From positions 3,720,001 to 3,784,000 of the forward strand of contig NZ_CP029008.1 of assembly GCF_024585165.1 (NCBI RefSeq): a stretch of DNA of 64,000 nt, given 5' to 3'. Source of the DNA: Bradyrhizobium sp. WBOS07 (GTDB lineage Bacteria > Pseudomonadota > Alphaproteobacteria > Rhizobiales > Xanthobacteraceae). The position numbers and the translations under genes were made by a program. Under the pieces are notes generated by a model. It saw nothing but the letters and a program-made list of their open reading frames with translations, made no database searches and was not told where the DNA came from. This document shows positions 8,947 to 17,821 of the stretch, piece after piece (within the stretch, counting starts at the first letter, position 1; the number at the start of each line of letters is the position of its first letter).

Positions 8947-9663
8947 TCAGTGGCCCGCCGCCCCTGCGACGCCGAGGTGCCGCTCCAGGACCGAGGAGTC
9001 GGCCCTCAGCGCGGCGCTCGGAGCGTCGTGGACGATCGTTCCGCGCTCCAATATCACAACGCGGTCGGCCAGCCCCAGAATCTTTTGGGCATTCTGCTCG
9101 ACGATGATCGAGCAGATGCCGCCCCCCCGGGTGATGGTCCCGATCGCCTTCAGGAGCTCCTCGACGATAATGGGAGCAAGACCCTCGGTCGGCTCGTCCA
9201 GCAGAAGCACTTTCGGGTTGAGGGTGAGCGCGCGCCCGATCGCCAGCATCTGCTGCTCGCCGCCGGAGAGCTGATTGCCAAAGTTGGTCCGCCGCTCCTT
9301 CAGCCGCGGGAACATCTCGTACACCTTCTCGACCGTCCAGGGGCCCGGCTGGGCCACCGCGGTCATGTTCTCCTCGACCGTGAGCGAGCGAAAGATGTTG
9401 CGCTCCTGCGGCACCCAGCCGATGCCGGCGCGCGCGCGCTGGTCGGGCCGCAAGCTGGTGACGTCGGTGCCGGCCAGCACGACCGAGCCGGAGAAGCGGC
9501 GGGTGACGCCGACGACGGAGTTGATCAGCGTGGTCTTGCCGGTGCCGTTGCGGCCAAGCAGCGCCAGGACCTGCCCCTCGGCGAGGCGTAGGGACATGTT
9601 GGGCAGCACCACCGCTTCGCCGTAGCCGGCGCGAAGTGAGTCGATCGCGAGCAGGTCAGACAT
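8947..9663 (-). CDS. livF: Branched-chain amino acid-type ABC transporter ATPase
   Basis: A 238-residue ATP-binding subunit of the LivF group. Walker A is GRNGTGKTT, the ABC signature is LSGGEQQMLAIGRAL and Walker B is VLLLDEPTEGLAP. It works with LivG on the cytoplasmic face of the LivHM permease pair. Its start overlaps the end of livG by 8 bases, and it is the last gene of the operon livK-livH-livM-livG-livF. Liv-type systems also carry amides, urea or aromatic acids, so the substrate is open. Confidence 0.93.
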   Translation of the reverse strand: MSDLLAIDSLRAGYGEAVVLPNMSLRLAEGQVLALLGRNGTGKTTLINSVVGVTRRFSGSVVLAGTDVTSLRPDQRARAGIGWVPQERNIFRSLTVEENMTAVAQPGPWTVEKVYEMFPRLKERRTNFGNQLSGGEQQMLAIGRALTLNPKVLLLDEPTEGLAPIIVEELLKAIGTITRGGGICSIIVEQNAQKILGLADRVVILERGTIVHDAPSAALRADSSVLERHLGVAGAAGH

Positions 9664-10411
9664 GGACCGCCTCCTCGCCGAGATAGACCGCCTTGACCTG
9701 CGGATCGCGCGCGACCTGCTCGGGCGGGCCTTCGGTCAGCAGCGCGCCGGAGACCAGCACCGAGATGCGGTCGGCAAAGGAGAAGACGAGGTCCATGTCG
9801 TGCTCGATCAAGAGCACGGTGACGTCGCGCGGCAGGCTGCCTACCACGGCGAGGATGTCGTGGCGCTCGCTCTCGGGCACGCCCGCGGCGGGCTCGTCGA
9901 GCAGCAGCACGCGCGGCTTGGCGGCGATCGCGACTGCGATCTCGAGCAGGCGCTGCTTGCCGTAAGGCAGCGTGACGGTCTGCTCGTTCATGACGTCGAG
10001 CAGGTGGAAGCGGGTCAGGAGATCGGCGATCTCGCCGTTGACGTCGCTGCGCGTGCCCATCCGCCGCCACCAATCGCCGCCATGGCCGAGGCGCTCGGAG
10101 ACGGCCAGGCCGATGGTTTCGAGTGGGGTGAGATCGGGATAGAGTTGGTTGATCTGGAAGGTGCGCGACAGGCCGAGCAGCACGCGCTTGTGCACGGGCA
10201 GGTCGGTGATGTCCTGGCCTTCGAGCAGGATGCGGCCCGAGTTCGGCTTCAGCACGCCGGTGAGCTGGTTGATCACCGTGGTCTTGCCGGCGCCGTTCGG
10301 GCCGATCAGCGCGTGGCGCGCCCCCTGCTCGACCTTGAGCGACAGATCGCGGGTGACGCGCAAGCCGCCGAACTGCTTTTCGAGGTTCTGGGTTTCGAGC
10401 GCGATGGTCAT
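9656..10411 (-). CDS. livG: Branched-chain amino acid-type ABC transporter ATPase
   Basis: A 251-residue LivG-type ATPase. Walker A is GPNGAGKTT and Walker B is VLLLDEPAAGVPESE. The signature helix is degenerate (LPYGKQRLLEIA), which is normal in LivG proteins. The C-terminal tail (VYLGEEAVHV) is the standard LivG ending. It overlaps livM upstream by 4 bases and livF downstream by 8 bases, indicating translational coupling. Confidence 0.93.
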   Translation of the reverse strand: MTIALETQNLEKQFGGLRVTRDLSLKVEQGARHALIGPNGAGKTTVINQLTGVLKPNSGRILLEGQDITDLPVHKRVLLGLSRTFQINQLYPDLTPLETIGLAVSERLGHGGDWWRRMGTRSDVNGEIADLLTRFHLLDVMNEQTVTLPYGKQRLLEIAVAIAAKPRVLLLDEPAAGVPESERHDILAVVGSLPRDVTVLLIEHDMDLVFSFADRISVLVSGALLTEGPPEQVARDPQVKAVYLGEEAVHV

Positions 10412-11436
10412 GCATCGCTCTCCGGCACGGCGACGACCGCCTTACGGCCTGCAACCTGCCTGATGACCAGATTCGGAACATACAGCACCCAGCGATGCAG
10501 GCGCTGCCGGCCGACCAGCACGATCACGACCAGCACGAGGCCGATCCAGAACTGCCAGTATTGGGGAGTGATGGTGGAGAACAATTCCTGGAGCATGCGG
10601 AAAATCACCGCACCGATCAGCCCGCCATAGAGATAGCCGGTGCCACCGATCACGAGCACCAGCATCAAGTCGGCGGATCGCTCGAAAGCGAACACATCGA
10701 GCGAGGCGATCGCAGTGGTCTGGGTGAACAGCGCGCCCGCGATGCCGGCATAGAACGCAGCCAGCGTGTAAATCGCGATCAGGCGGCGGTTGACCGGAAT
10801 GCCGATGGCGGCGGCCCGCAGCGGGTTGTTCTTAATCGCGCGCAGCGACAGGCCGAACGGCGAATGCACGACGCGGCGGGCGAACAGGAACAGCAGGAAC
10901 AGCACGGCCAGCGAGTAAAAGAAGCCGGCCTTGCCGAACATGTCGAACGGAATCTGGCCCAATATCGGCTGCATCTCGATGCCCTGCAGGCCGTCGGTAC
11001 CGCCGGTGATGTTGGAGAAGCGTTCGGCGAGCGCTTCCAGCAGCAGCGCGATGCCGAGCGTCACCATCAGGCGCGTGAGGTCGACGCCGCGGATCACCAG
11101 GAAGCTGGTGGCAAAACCAAGCACCATCGCGGCCAGGCCCGCGACGATCAGCGCGAGCACGGGCTCGTTGACGATACCGTGAAGCGCGAGAAGTCCCGCG
11201 GCATAGGCGCCGACGCCGAAGAAGGCGGCGTGGCCGAGCGAGACGATGCCGGCATAGCCAAGGATGAGATCGAGCGACATCGTGAACAGCGCCAGGCGCA
11301 GGATGTCGGTCATGATCAGATAGCGCGAGGGAAAGGCGAAGCCGCAGGCCAGCACGATCAGCCAGAAGGCGATTTCGCCGTAGTGCCAGCGCGCCTGGCG
11401 CTGGGCGTGATAACCGACGTCGGAAGCAGCGCTCAT
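10408..11436 (-). CDS. livM: Branched-chain amino acid-type ABC transporter permease
   Basis: A 342-residue integral membrane protein with roughly ten hydrophobic segments. The LivM hallmark LGYAGIVSLGHAAFFGVGAYAAG is present in slightly varied form near residue 60, and AIKNNPLRAAAIGIPV matches the cytoplasmic EAA-like loop that contacts the ATPases. The start at 11436 was chosen because it lies 8 bases after the livH stop; a longer frame would run back through livH and gives a non-membrane, arginine-rich lead. Confidence 0.92.
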   Translation of the reverse strand: MSAASDVGYHAQRQARWHYGEIAFWLIVLACGFAFPSRYLIMTDILRLALFTMSLDLILGYAGIVSLGHAAFFGVGAYAAGLLALHGIVNEPVLALIVAGLAAMVLGFATSFLVIRGVDLTRLMVTLGIALLLEALAERFSNITGGTDGLQGIEMQPILGQIPFDMFGKAGFFYSLAVLFLLFLFARRVVHSPFGLSLRAIKNNPLRAAAIGIPVNRRLIAIYTLAAFYAGIAGALFTQTTAIASLDVFAFERSADLMLVLVIGGTGYLYGGLIGAVIFRMLQELFSTITPQYWQFWIGLVLVVIVLVGRQRLHRWVLYVPNLVIRQVAGRKAVVAVPESDA

Positions 11437-11444
11437 CGGCGAAC

Positions 11445-12314
11445 TCAACGCGCGGCCGTGCGGCCGAACAGGCCGTTCGGGCGCCAGATCAGGATCACGA
11501 TCATCATGGTGTAGATCACGAAGGGGCCCATCTTCGGTACGTAATATTTGCCGGCGACGTCGCCGATGCCGAGCAGGAGCGAGGCCAGGAACGGGCCTGT
11601 TATCGAGGAGGAGCCGCCGACGGTGACCACGATCAGGAAGTAGATCATGAACTTCAGCGGAAAGTACGGATCGAGGCCGAGGATCTCGGCACTGAGCGCG
11701 CCGCCGAGGCCTGCGAGCCCGCAACCAAAGGCAAAGGTGAAGGCGAACACCTGCGGCACGTTGATGCCGAGACCGCTCGCGGCGCGGGGATCGTCGACGG
11801 CGGCGCGCAGGCGGCTGCCGAAGCGGGTCTTGGCCAGCACCATCTGCAGAGCGATGGTGAGCAGGCCGCAGATGACGATGATCATCAGCCGGTAGCGGCC
11901 GATGCCGACGCCGAACAGGTCGAACTGGCCCTGGAGCGCGGCCGGCAGATTGATGAAGACGCGCGATGAGCCCTGGATGTAGTCGACGGCGGCAACCGAC
12001 ATGAAGGTCAGGCCGATCGTGAACAGCACCTGGTCGAGGTGACTGCGCGTATAGAGGTGGCGATAGAGCGTCCGTTCGAGCGCAATGCCGATCGCGGCCG
12101 AGGAGACGAAGGCGAGCGGCAGTGCGGCGAAGAACGGCCAGCCCATCCGGTTGACCAGCACCATGCAGATATAACCGCCGGCCATGGCGAAGGCGCCGTG
12201 GGCGAGGTTGACGAAGTTCATCAGGCCAAGCGTGACCGCAAGCCCGCAGGCGAGCACGAACAGCAGCATGCCGTAGGCAACGCCATCGAACAGGTTGGTG
12301 AGGATTGCGGTCAT
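11445..12314 (-). CDS. livH: Branched-chain amino acid-type ABC transporter permease
   Basis: A 289-residue inner-membrane permease, the partner of LivM. The N-terminus DGVAYGMLLFVLACGLAVTLG and the following NFVNLAHGAFAMAGGYI are characteristic of LivH. The conserved AVDDPRAASGLGINV loop sits at about residue 190. A 177-base gap containing two hairpins separates it from livK, so the binding-protein gene may be expressed at a higher level than the membrane part. Confidence 0.93.
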   Translation of the reverse strand: MTAILTNLFDGVAYGMLLFVLACGLAVTLGLMNFVNLAHGAFAMAGGYICMVLVNRMGWPFFAALPLAFVSSAAIGIALERTLYRHLYTRSHLDQVLFTIGLTFMSVAAVDYIQGSSRVFINLPAALQGQFDLFGVGIGRYRLMIIVICGLLTIALQMVLAKTRFGSRLRAAVDDPRAASGLGINVPQVFAFTFAFGCGLAGLGGALSAEILGLDPYFPLKFMIYFLIVVTVGGSSSITGPFLASLLLGIGDVAGKYYVPKMGPFVIYTMMIVILIWRPNGLFGRTAAR

Positions 12315-12360
12315 TGAAGGTCGAAGATCATCTCAGGTATGGCCGAGGCCGTGCTGCGCT

Positions 12361-12478
12361 CCCTCTCCCGCTTGCGGGAGAGGGTTGGGGAGAGAGTGTC
12401 TCCGTAAAGGGACAATCCCCTAGTGGAAGGAGCCCTCACCCGACGCTTCGCGTCGACCTCTCCCGCAAGCGGGAGAGG
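12361..12478. repeat. Paired hairpin element between livK and livH
   Basis: Two near-identical perfect hairpins, CCTCTCCCGCTTGCGGGAGAGG (within 12361-12384) and its counterpart with loop GCAAGC (12457-12478), flank about 70 bases that include the small palindrome GACGCTTCGCGTC. This composite structure is a familiar dispersed element in Bradyrhizobium. In the livK-livH transcript it could stabilise the upstream livK message. Confidence 0.65.
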
Positions 12479-12491
12479 TGAAACTAACGCG

Positions 12492-13670
12492 TCACTTCTT
12501 GGTCTTGCCGAGATCCTTGACCGCCTCGAAGGTGGCGAACTCGACATTGTACAGCTCGCCGTCGACCTTCTCGACCTTGCGGATGTAGATGTTCTGCACG
12601 ATGTCGCGGGTTTCAGGGTCGATCGAGATCGGACCGCGCGGGCTCTCCCACTTCTGGCCCTTCATGGCTTCGATCAGCTTGTCGCCGTTGGTATCGCCGC
12701 CGGTCTTCTTCAGCGCTTCGTAGATCAGGTGGATGCCGTCATAGCCGCCCACCGCCATGAAGCCCGGACGATTGCCGAACGCCTTCTTGTAGGCGGCGAC
12801 GAAATCCTTGTTCATCTGCGAAGGGTGCGCCGCGGAGTAGAGGTGCGCGGTGACCGTGCCGAGCACGGCGTCGCCCATGTTGTTGAGCAGGTCGTCGTCG
12901 GTGACGTCGCCGGGCCCGATCACCTTGATGCCGGCCTTGTCGAGGCCGCGCTCGGCATACTGCTTCATGAAGTTGCCGCCCTGGCCGGCCGGCACGAACA
13001 CGAAGATCGCGTCCGGCTTGGCGTCTTTCATGCGCTGCAGGAACGGTGCGAAGTCGGGGTTCTGCAGAGGAACCTTGACCTCTTCGACCACCTCGCCGCC
13101 GCCGGCCGTGAAGTGCTGTTTGAAGAAGTTGAGAGCGTCATTGCCCGGCGCGTAGTCCGAGGTCAGCGTCGCCACCTTCTTGATGCCGTTCTTCGCCGCC
13201 CAGTCGCCGATGATGGTCGAGGACTGCGCCAGCGTGAAGCTGGTGCGTACGATATAGGGCGAGCGCTCGGTGATGATCGAGGTGCCGGCCGCCATGACGA
13301 TTTCCGGAATCTTGGCCTGCGTTGCCAGCGGCGCCGCCGCAAGTGCGGCGGGCGTCACGCCGAAGCCGGCGATGAAGTTGACCTTGTCGTTGACGATCAG
13401 CTCCTGCGCGGCGGTCTTGGTCTTGTCCGGGATCGCGGCATCGTCCTTGAGGATGATCTCGATCTTCTTGCCGGCGACGGTGTCGCCCTTCTGCTGCATA
13501 TAGAGCTTGATCGCGTTCTCGATCTGCTTGCCGGTCGAGGCCTGGCCGCCTGTCATCGGCAGGATCAGGCCGATCTTGACGCTGTCCTGAGCCTTCGCAG
13601 GCGCGACGGCCGCGAGGCTTGCGATGGCGACCGCTACGGCGGTCCGCGAAAGAATCTTGCGTTCGAACAT
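12492..13670 (-). CDS. livK: Periplasmic substrate-binding protein of Liv-type ABC transporter
   Basis: A 392-residue precursor. Residues 1-24 form a signal peptide ending APAKAQ, and the mature part begins DSVKIGLILPMTGGQASTGKQ, the classic start of the Peripla_BP_6 (Leu/Ile/Val-binding) fold. It delivers substrate to LivHM. The start at 13670 has GGGAGGGAC upstream; an in-frame extension is rejected because it would put charged residues before the signal peptide. It is first in the operon and probably has its own promoter in the 518-base gap upstream. Confidence 0.93.
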   Translation of the reverse strand: MFERKILSRTAVAVAIASLAAVAPAKAQDSVKIGLILPMTGGQASTGKQIENAIKLYMQQKGDTVAGKKIEIILKDDAAIPDKTKTAAQELIVNDKVNFIAGFGVTPAALAAAPLATQAKIPEIVMAAGTSIITERSPYIVRTSFTLAQSSTIIGDWAAKNGIKKVATLTSDYAPGNDALNFFKQHFTAGGGEVVEEVKVPLQNPDFAPFLQRMKDAKPDAIFVFVPAGQGGNFMKQYAERGLDKAGIKVIGPGDVTDDDLLNNMGDAVLGTVTAHLYSAAHPSQMNKDFVAAYKKAFGNRPGFMAVGGYDGIHLIYEALKKTGGDTNGDKLIEAMKGQKWESPRGPISIDPETRDIVQNIYIRKVEKVDGELYNVEFATFEAVKDLGKTKK

Positions 13671-13905
13671 CAGATGTCCCTCCCCTTCATTCCTGCTCTT
13701 TGCCCTGGACCGAGTGCCCGGCCCTTGCCTCAAACTTTGCCGACGCGCGAGCAATCATCGCTGGCCACATGGGCGTCTTTCGCGCCAACCTTGTCAATCG
13801 GACGTTTGGCGACTATTCGGCGAGCCCTGCGTTCCGGTGACTCACCGGCCGAAGCGGCGCCCCGGGTTACGTCGGGTTTCCCCGAAGCAACTCGCCCACC
13901 AATCA

Positions 13906-13923
13906 TTTGTACGAATGTACAAA
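13906..13923. promoter_or_regulatory. Perfect 7+4+7 palindrome upstream of livK
   Basis: TTTGTAC-GAAT-GTACAAA is a perfect inverted repeat 236 bases upstream of the livK start and 266 bases before the lipoprotein gene. Size and symmetry fit a dimeric TetR- or GntR-type regulator. The rest of the 518-base gap (13671-14188) holds no gene I can support. Confidence 0.5.
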
Positions 13924-14188
13924 GAAAATGGACTTGTCAACGAGAACCCCGCCGCCGACCCACGCCATGTTGTCGCGAGCGTCGCATGGCAGTCTAGAAC
14001 CGGCAGGGATCGCAGGCATGGAGGATTTCGTCTTTCGCTTGCAGAATATGTACATCCGCGCGCCCTGGCTTCCCGCATCTCGGTAATAAATTACCTATCT
14101 CGAATAAGTCTATTTTACCTTGTTGAAGGCTAAGCTTCTGCCCTGCCGGCCCGGGCTGGCGTCCACTGACCGACTGCGCGCCCATACA

Positions 14189-14473
14189 ATGTCCAAGACT
14201 TTTCGTTCCGCCCTCGTCCTCGCTGCGCTCGCTGCGGGACTGTCCGGCTGCGGGACGGTCAACGAAAAACTCTCCGCCGGCATGGGCGACTATGTCCCGC
14301 AATGGGCCGGCGGCCTGCCGGCCGATGCCCCGCCGCGACCGGGCACACCGCAATACGACGCCTACATGAAGGAACGCGAACGCAAGCGGCTGATGCCGGC
14401 GGCGGATCGCGAGAAGGAAGAGCAGGCGCAGAAGGGCGCGACGGGAACGACGTCGGCCAGCACGGTGCGCTGA
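14189..14473 (+). CDS. Small predicted lipoprotein
   Basis: A 94-residue protein with a clear lipoprotein signal: basic MSKTFR, a hydrophobic run, and the lipobox LSGC near residue 20, so Cys would be lipidated and the mature protein anchored to a membrane facing the periplasm. The mature part is short, proline-rich (LPADAPPRPGTPQYD) and ends in a charged helix-like region. The start is inferred from the signal-peptide position; the frame stays open upstream. No function is known to me. Confidence 0.75.
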   Translation: MSKTFRSALVLAALAAGLSGCGTVNEKLSAGMGDYVPQWAGGLPADAPPRPGTPQYDAYMKERERKRLMPAADREKEEQAQKGATGTTSASTVR

Positions 14474-14537
14474 GGGGCCGAACGGCGAATTGGGAGTGGC
14501 GAATATCGTCCCTTTTCTATCCGCCACTCGCTATTCG

Positions 14538-15401
14538 CTAGTCGACAAACACCACGGTCTTGCGACCGTTGAGGATGACGCGGTCGTCGAGATGGTAGCG
14601 GATCGCGCGGGCGAGCACGCGACGCTCGATATCGCGGCCCTTGCGGACGAGATCCTCGGGCGTGTCGCGATGACTGATGCGCTCGACGTCCTGGTCGATG
14701 ATCGGGCCTTCGTCGAGATCGCGCGTGACGTAATGCGCGGTGGCTCCGATCAGCTTGACGCCGCGCTCATGGGCCTGGTGATAGGGCTTTGCGCCCTTGA
14801 AGCCCGGCAGGAACGAGTGGTGGATGTTGATGCAGCGACCCGAAAGCTTGGCCGAGAGATCATCGGACAGGATCTGCATGTAGCGGGCGAGCACGACGAG
14901 ATCGGTCTTCGTCTTGCCGACGAGGTCGATGATCTGTGCCTCCTGCTCGCGCTTGGTCTCCTTGGTCACCGGCAGGTGGTGGAAAGGGATGCCGCCGAAA
15001 TCGAGCCCGGCATAGACCTCCCGCGGATGGTTGGAGACGATCGCAGTCAGCGTCATCGGCAACTCGCCGGTGCGCCAGCGATAGAGGATGTCGACCAGGC
15101 AATGGTCGGACTTCGACACCAGCAGCATCACCTTGCGATGCGCGGCGCGGTCGCGCATCTGCCATTCCATGCCGAAGCGCTCGGCGATCGCGGCAAAGCC
15201 GGTCTGCAGCGCCGACAGTTCCACGGCAAGATCGGCTGCGGTGAACACCACCCGCATGAAGAACTTCTTGGTCTCGACGTCGTCGAACTGCTGGGCGTCG
15301 AGAATGTTCTGTCCATTGTGGGCGAGAAACGTCGACACCGCCGAGACGATGCCGGGCCGATCCGGACAGGACAAGGTCAGAACATATTGATGGTCGGGCA
15401 T
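14538..15401 (-). CDS. purU: Formyltetrahydrofolate deformylase
   Basis: A 287-residue enzyme that hydrolyses 10-formyl-tetrahydrofolate to formate and tetrahydrofolate, balancing one-carbon pools. An N-terminal ACT domain begins [19 protein letters not shown]. The C-terminal formyltransferase fold has the catalytic Asn-His region [20 protein letters not shown] and the Asp motif in [15 protein letters not shown]. Length matches PurU (280-290). Placement near the methyl-cycle genes is consistent with one-carbon metabolism. Confidence 0.94.
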   Translation of the reverse strand: MPDHQYVLTLSCPDRPGIVSAVSTFLAHNGQNILDAQQFDDVETKKFFMRVVFTAADLAVELSALQTGFAAIAERFGMEWQMRDRAAHRKVMLLVSKSDHCLVDILYRWRTGELPMTLTAIVSNHPREVYAGLDFGGIPFHHLPVTKETKREQEAQIIDLVGKTKTDLVVLARYMQILSDDLSAKLSGRCINIHHSFLPGFKGAKPYHQAHERGVKLIGATAHYVTRDLDEGPIIDQDVERISHRDTPEDLVRKGRDIERRVLARAIRYHLDDRVILNGRKTVVFVD

Positions 15402-15588
15402 GTTGATGGACGGGCTTGGCTCTTGATGAAGGTTTGTGCAGCGGAACGACCCCGCGACCTGCACCCTGCTCTAGCACCGACCCCGCCCTTGCGCCAATCC
15501 CAAGACGATCCCAAGACAATCCCAAGACTTGCTTCGACATCATGCGCGGAGTCAGGATGAACAGACGATTGCGATTACGGAGAATCCC

Positions 15589-16431
15589 ATGGCCGACCGC
15601 CTGAACGGCTACCGCATCCTGATCCTGGAAACGCGCGAGGAGGCGCAGTTTTCCAAGCTGCTGGCCGAGCAAGGCGCCGAGGTCGTGCAATGCCCGATGT
15701 TCACCATCCACGACGCGCCGGACCCGGCCCCGGTCGAGGCCTGGATCCGCCGCGCCATCGACAAGCCGCTTGACGATCTCGTGCTGATGACCGGCGAAGG
15801 CCTGCGGCGGATCATGAAGCTTGCCCGCGCCCGCGGGATCGACGCCGACTTTGTCGCGGCGCTCGCCAAGGCGCGGACATTCACCCGCGGCCCAAAGCCC
15901 GGCAAGGCGCTGCGCGAGATCGGGCTGGAACCGCAGCAGACGACGGAGAAACCGACCACCGAGGGCGTGATCGAGATGCTGGGCAAGCTCGACCTCAGGG
16001 GACGGCGCCTCGGCCTGCAGCTCTATCCGGACAAGGACCATAGCGCGCTGACCGGCGCGCTGGCCGCACAAGGCGCCGCGGTCGATACGGTGCTGCCCTA
16101 TGTCTACGATTCCAAGGCAGCGGATACCAACATCATCGCCGCCGTCGACGACATGGCCGCAGGTCGGATCGACGCCCTCGCGCTCACCAATCTCGGCCAG
16201 GTCCGCCGACTGATCGAGGCCGCGAAGGCGCATGGCAGCGAGGCCAAGCTGCGCGCCGGCCTCGAACGGACGCTGATCGCGTCGGTCGGTCCGGCGGTCT
16301 CCGGCGAGCTCGCCGCCCACGGCCTGCGCACCGACGTTTCGCCGGCGGAGGAAGCGTACTTCATGCGACCGCTCATCTCGGCGATGGCCTCAGCCCTGGC
16401 GCAGCGGAAGCCGAGAGCCGCGGCGAGGTAA
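15589..16431 (+). CDS. Uroporphyrinogen-III synthase-like protein (HemD family)
   Basis: A 280-residue protein with the two-lobed HemD pattern: an opening GYRILILETREEAQFSKLLAEQ, a mid-linker containing GRRLGLQLYPDKDH, and a late VASVGPAVSGELAAHGL-like motif (here LIASVGPAVSGELAAHGLR). HemD closes the linear tetrapyrrole hydroxymethylbilane. Sequence identity to true HemD is low in this family and no other haem gene is nearby, so it could be a stand-alone paralogue. The start at 15589 was chosen because the fold begins immediately after it. Confidence 0.75.
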   Translation: MADRLNGYRILILETREEAQFSKLLAEQGAEVVQCPMFTIHDAPDPAPVEAWIRRAIDKPLDDLVLMTGEGLRRIMKLARARGIDADFVAALAKARTFTRGPKPGKALREIGLEPQQTTEKPTTEGVIEMLGKLDLRGRRLGLQLYPDKDHSALTGALAAQGAAVDTVLPYVYDSKAADTNIIAAVDDMAAGRIDALALTNLGQVRRLIEAAKAHGSEAKLRAGLERTLIASVGPAVSGELAAHGLRTDVSPAEEAYFMRPLISAMASALAQRKPRAAAR

Positions 16432-16551
16432 GAGCCGAACGCGGGGGCGGCCTGCGGCAGCTGCGATTGACACGAGCATCGCTGGCGCTAGCTTGCGAGC
16501 AAGAAGAAACCACACGGGCTGGGAAATCGCCGTGATACGAGCCATCGCGCC

Positions 16552-17814
16552 TTGAGCAGAGCCGCACGACCTTCCGCGCTCGCGCCGTTCCGCATTCGCA
16601 ACTATCGTTTTCAATGGCCGTCGGATCTGCTCACCTCCTGGGCGTTCGAGGTCGAGACGCTCGTGCTCGGCTGGTACATCCTGGTCGAGACCGGCTCGGT
16701 GCTGCTGCTCACCGTGCTTGCCTCGCTCCAGTTCGTCGGGACATTGGTCGCGCCGGTGTTCGGCATGATCGGCGATCGCATGGGCCATCGCGATCTGCTG
16801 ATCGTGATGCGTCTTGCCTATACGGTGCTCTCGTCAACCATCATGGTCCTGGCGCTGACCGGTCATCTGTCGCCGCTGAGCGTCATGATCATCGTCGCGA
16901 TCATGGGTTTGATTCGTCCCTCCGATCTCGGCGTCCGGGGCGCGCTGCTCGCCGAGATCATGCCGGCCGAGCAGCTGGTTGGCGCCATCAGCGTTGCACG
17001 CACCACCCAGGACAGCGCGCGCATCGCCGGCGCGTTGACCGGCGCCGGGTTGTTCGCCGTCCTCGGCATCGGCCTCGTCTATGTGGCGATCGCCTGCCTG
17101 TATCTGGCGGCCGCGCTTCTCATGCTCTGCCTGACCCGACCGAAGAGAACCGTCGTCACGAGCGATCTTCCGGCCAACAGCCACGCGGTGTCGCGACTGC
17201 TGGGCGAGCTCAAGGAGGGAATCGTCTACGCCTGGAATGGCCCGGGAATGCGCGCGGCGCTGTGCGTGGCGTTCCTGGCCAATCTCACCGCATTTCCCTT
17301 CACCGGCGGGCTATTGCCCTACATCGCCCGCGACATCTTTCATACCGACCAGACCGGCCTCGGTTACCTCTCGGCGAGCTTCGCAATCGGCTCGCTGATC
17401 GGTTCCATCACGCTCAGCCTCGTCGGCGGACTGCGCATTGCCCGGCTGCTGATCGGCGCGACGCTGGCCTGGTACGCCATGCTGCTGGTGTTCGTCGAAG
17501 TCAGGACCATGCCGGTGGCGATGGCCTGCCTCGTTCTCGCCGGTATCGCCCAGAGCATGTCGATGATCTCGGCAGCCGTGATCCTGATGCGGTCGGCCAG
17601 TGCCCATCTTCGCGGCCGCGTGATGGGCGTGCGCATGATGGTGATCTACGGCCTGCCGATCGGATTGCTCGCGGCCGGCAGCATGATCGACGTCATCGGC
17701 TATTCCGCAACCGGCTCGCTCTATGCCTCCGCGGGCTTCATCACGATGCTGGCGATCGCGATCCGCTGGCGCGCCGATCTCTGGCCGGTGCACGCGCCCG
17801 CCAACGCGCGATGA
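16552..17814 (+). CDS. MFS transporter (EntS-like)
   Basis: A 420-residue inner-membrane protein with about 12 hydrophobic segments. The N-terminus FRIRNYRFQWPSDLLTSWAFE and the loop FGMIGDRMGHRDLLIVMRLAY match the MFS_3 group that includes the enterobactin exporter EntS. The likely start is TTG at 16552. It converges with the Crp/Fnr gene, with a gap of only 7 bases. Export of a small molecule is expected; the substrate is not evident. Confidence 0.85.
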   Translation: MSRAARPSALAPFRIRNYRFQWPSDLLTSWAFEVETLVLGWYILVETGSVLLLTVLASLQFVGTLVAPVFGMIGDRMGHRDLLIVMRLAYTVLSSTIMVLALTGHLSPLSVMIIVAIMGLIRPSDLGVRGALLAEIMPAEQLVGAISVARTTQDSARIAGALTGAGLFAVLGIGLVYVAIACLYLAAALLMLCLTRPKRTVVTSDLPANSHAVSRLLGELKEGIVYAWNGPGMRAALCVAFLANLTAFPFTGGLLPYIARDIFHTDQTGLGYLSASFAIGSLIGSITLSLVGGLRIARLLIGATLAWYAMLLVFVEVRTMPVAMACLVLAGIAQSMSMISAAVILMRSASAHLRGRVMGVRMMVIYGLPIGLLAAGSMIDVIGYSATGSLYASAGFITMLAIAIRWRADLWPVHAPANAR

Positions 17815-17821
17815 GGTCGCG

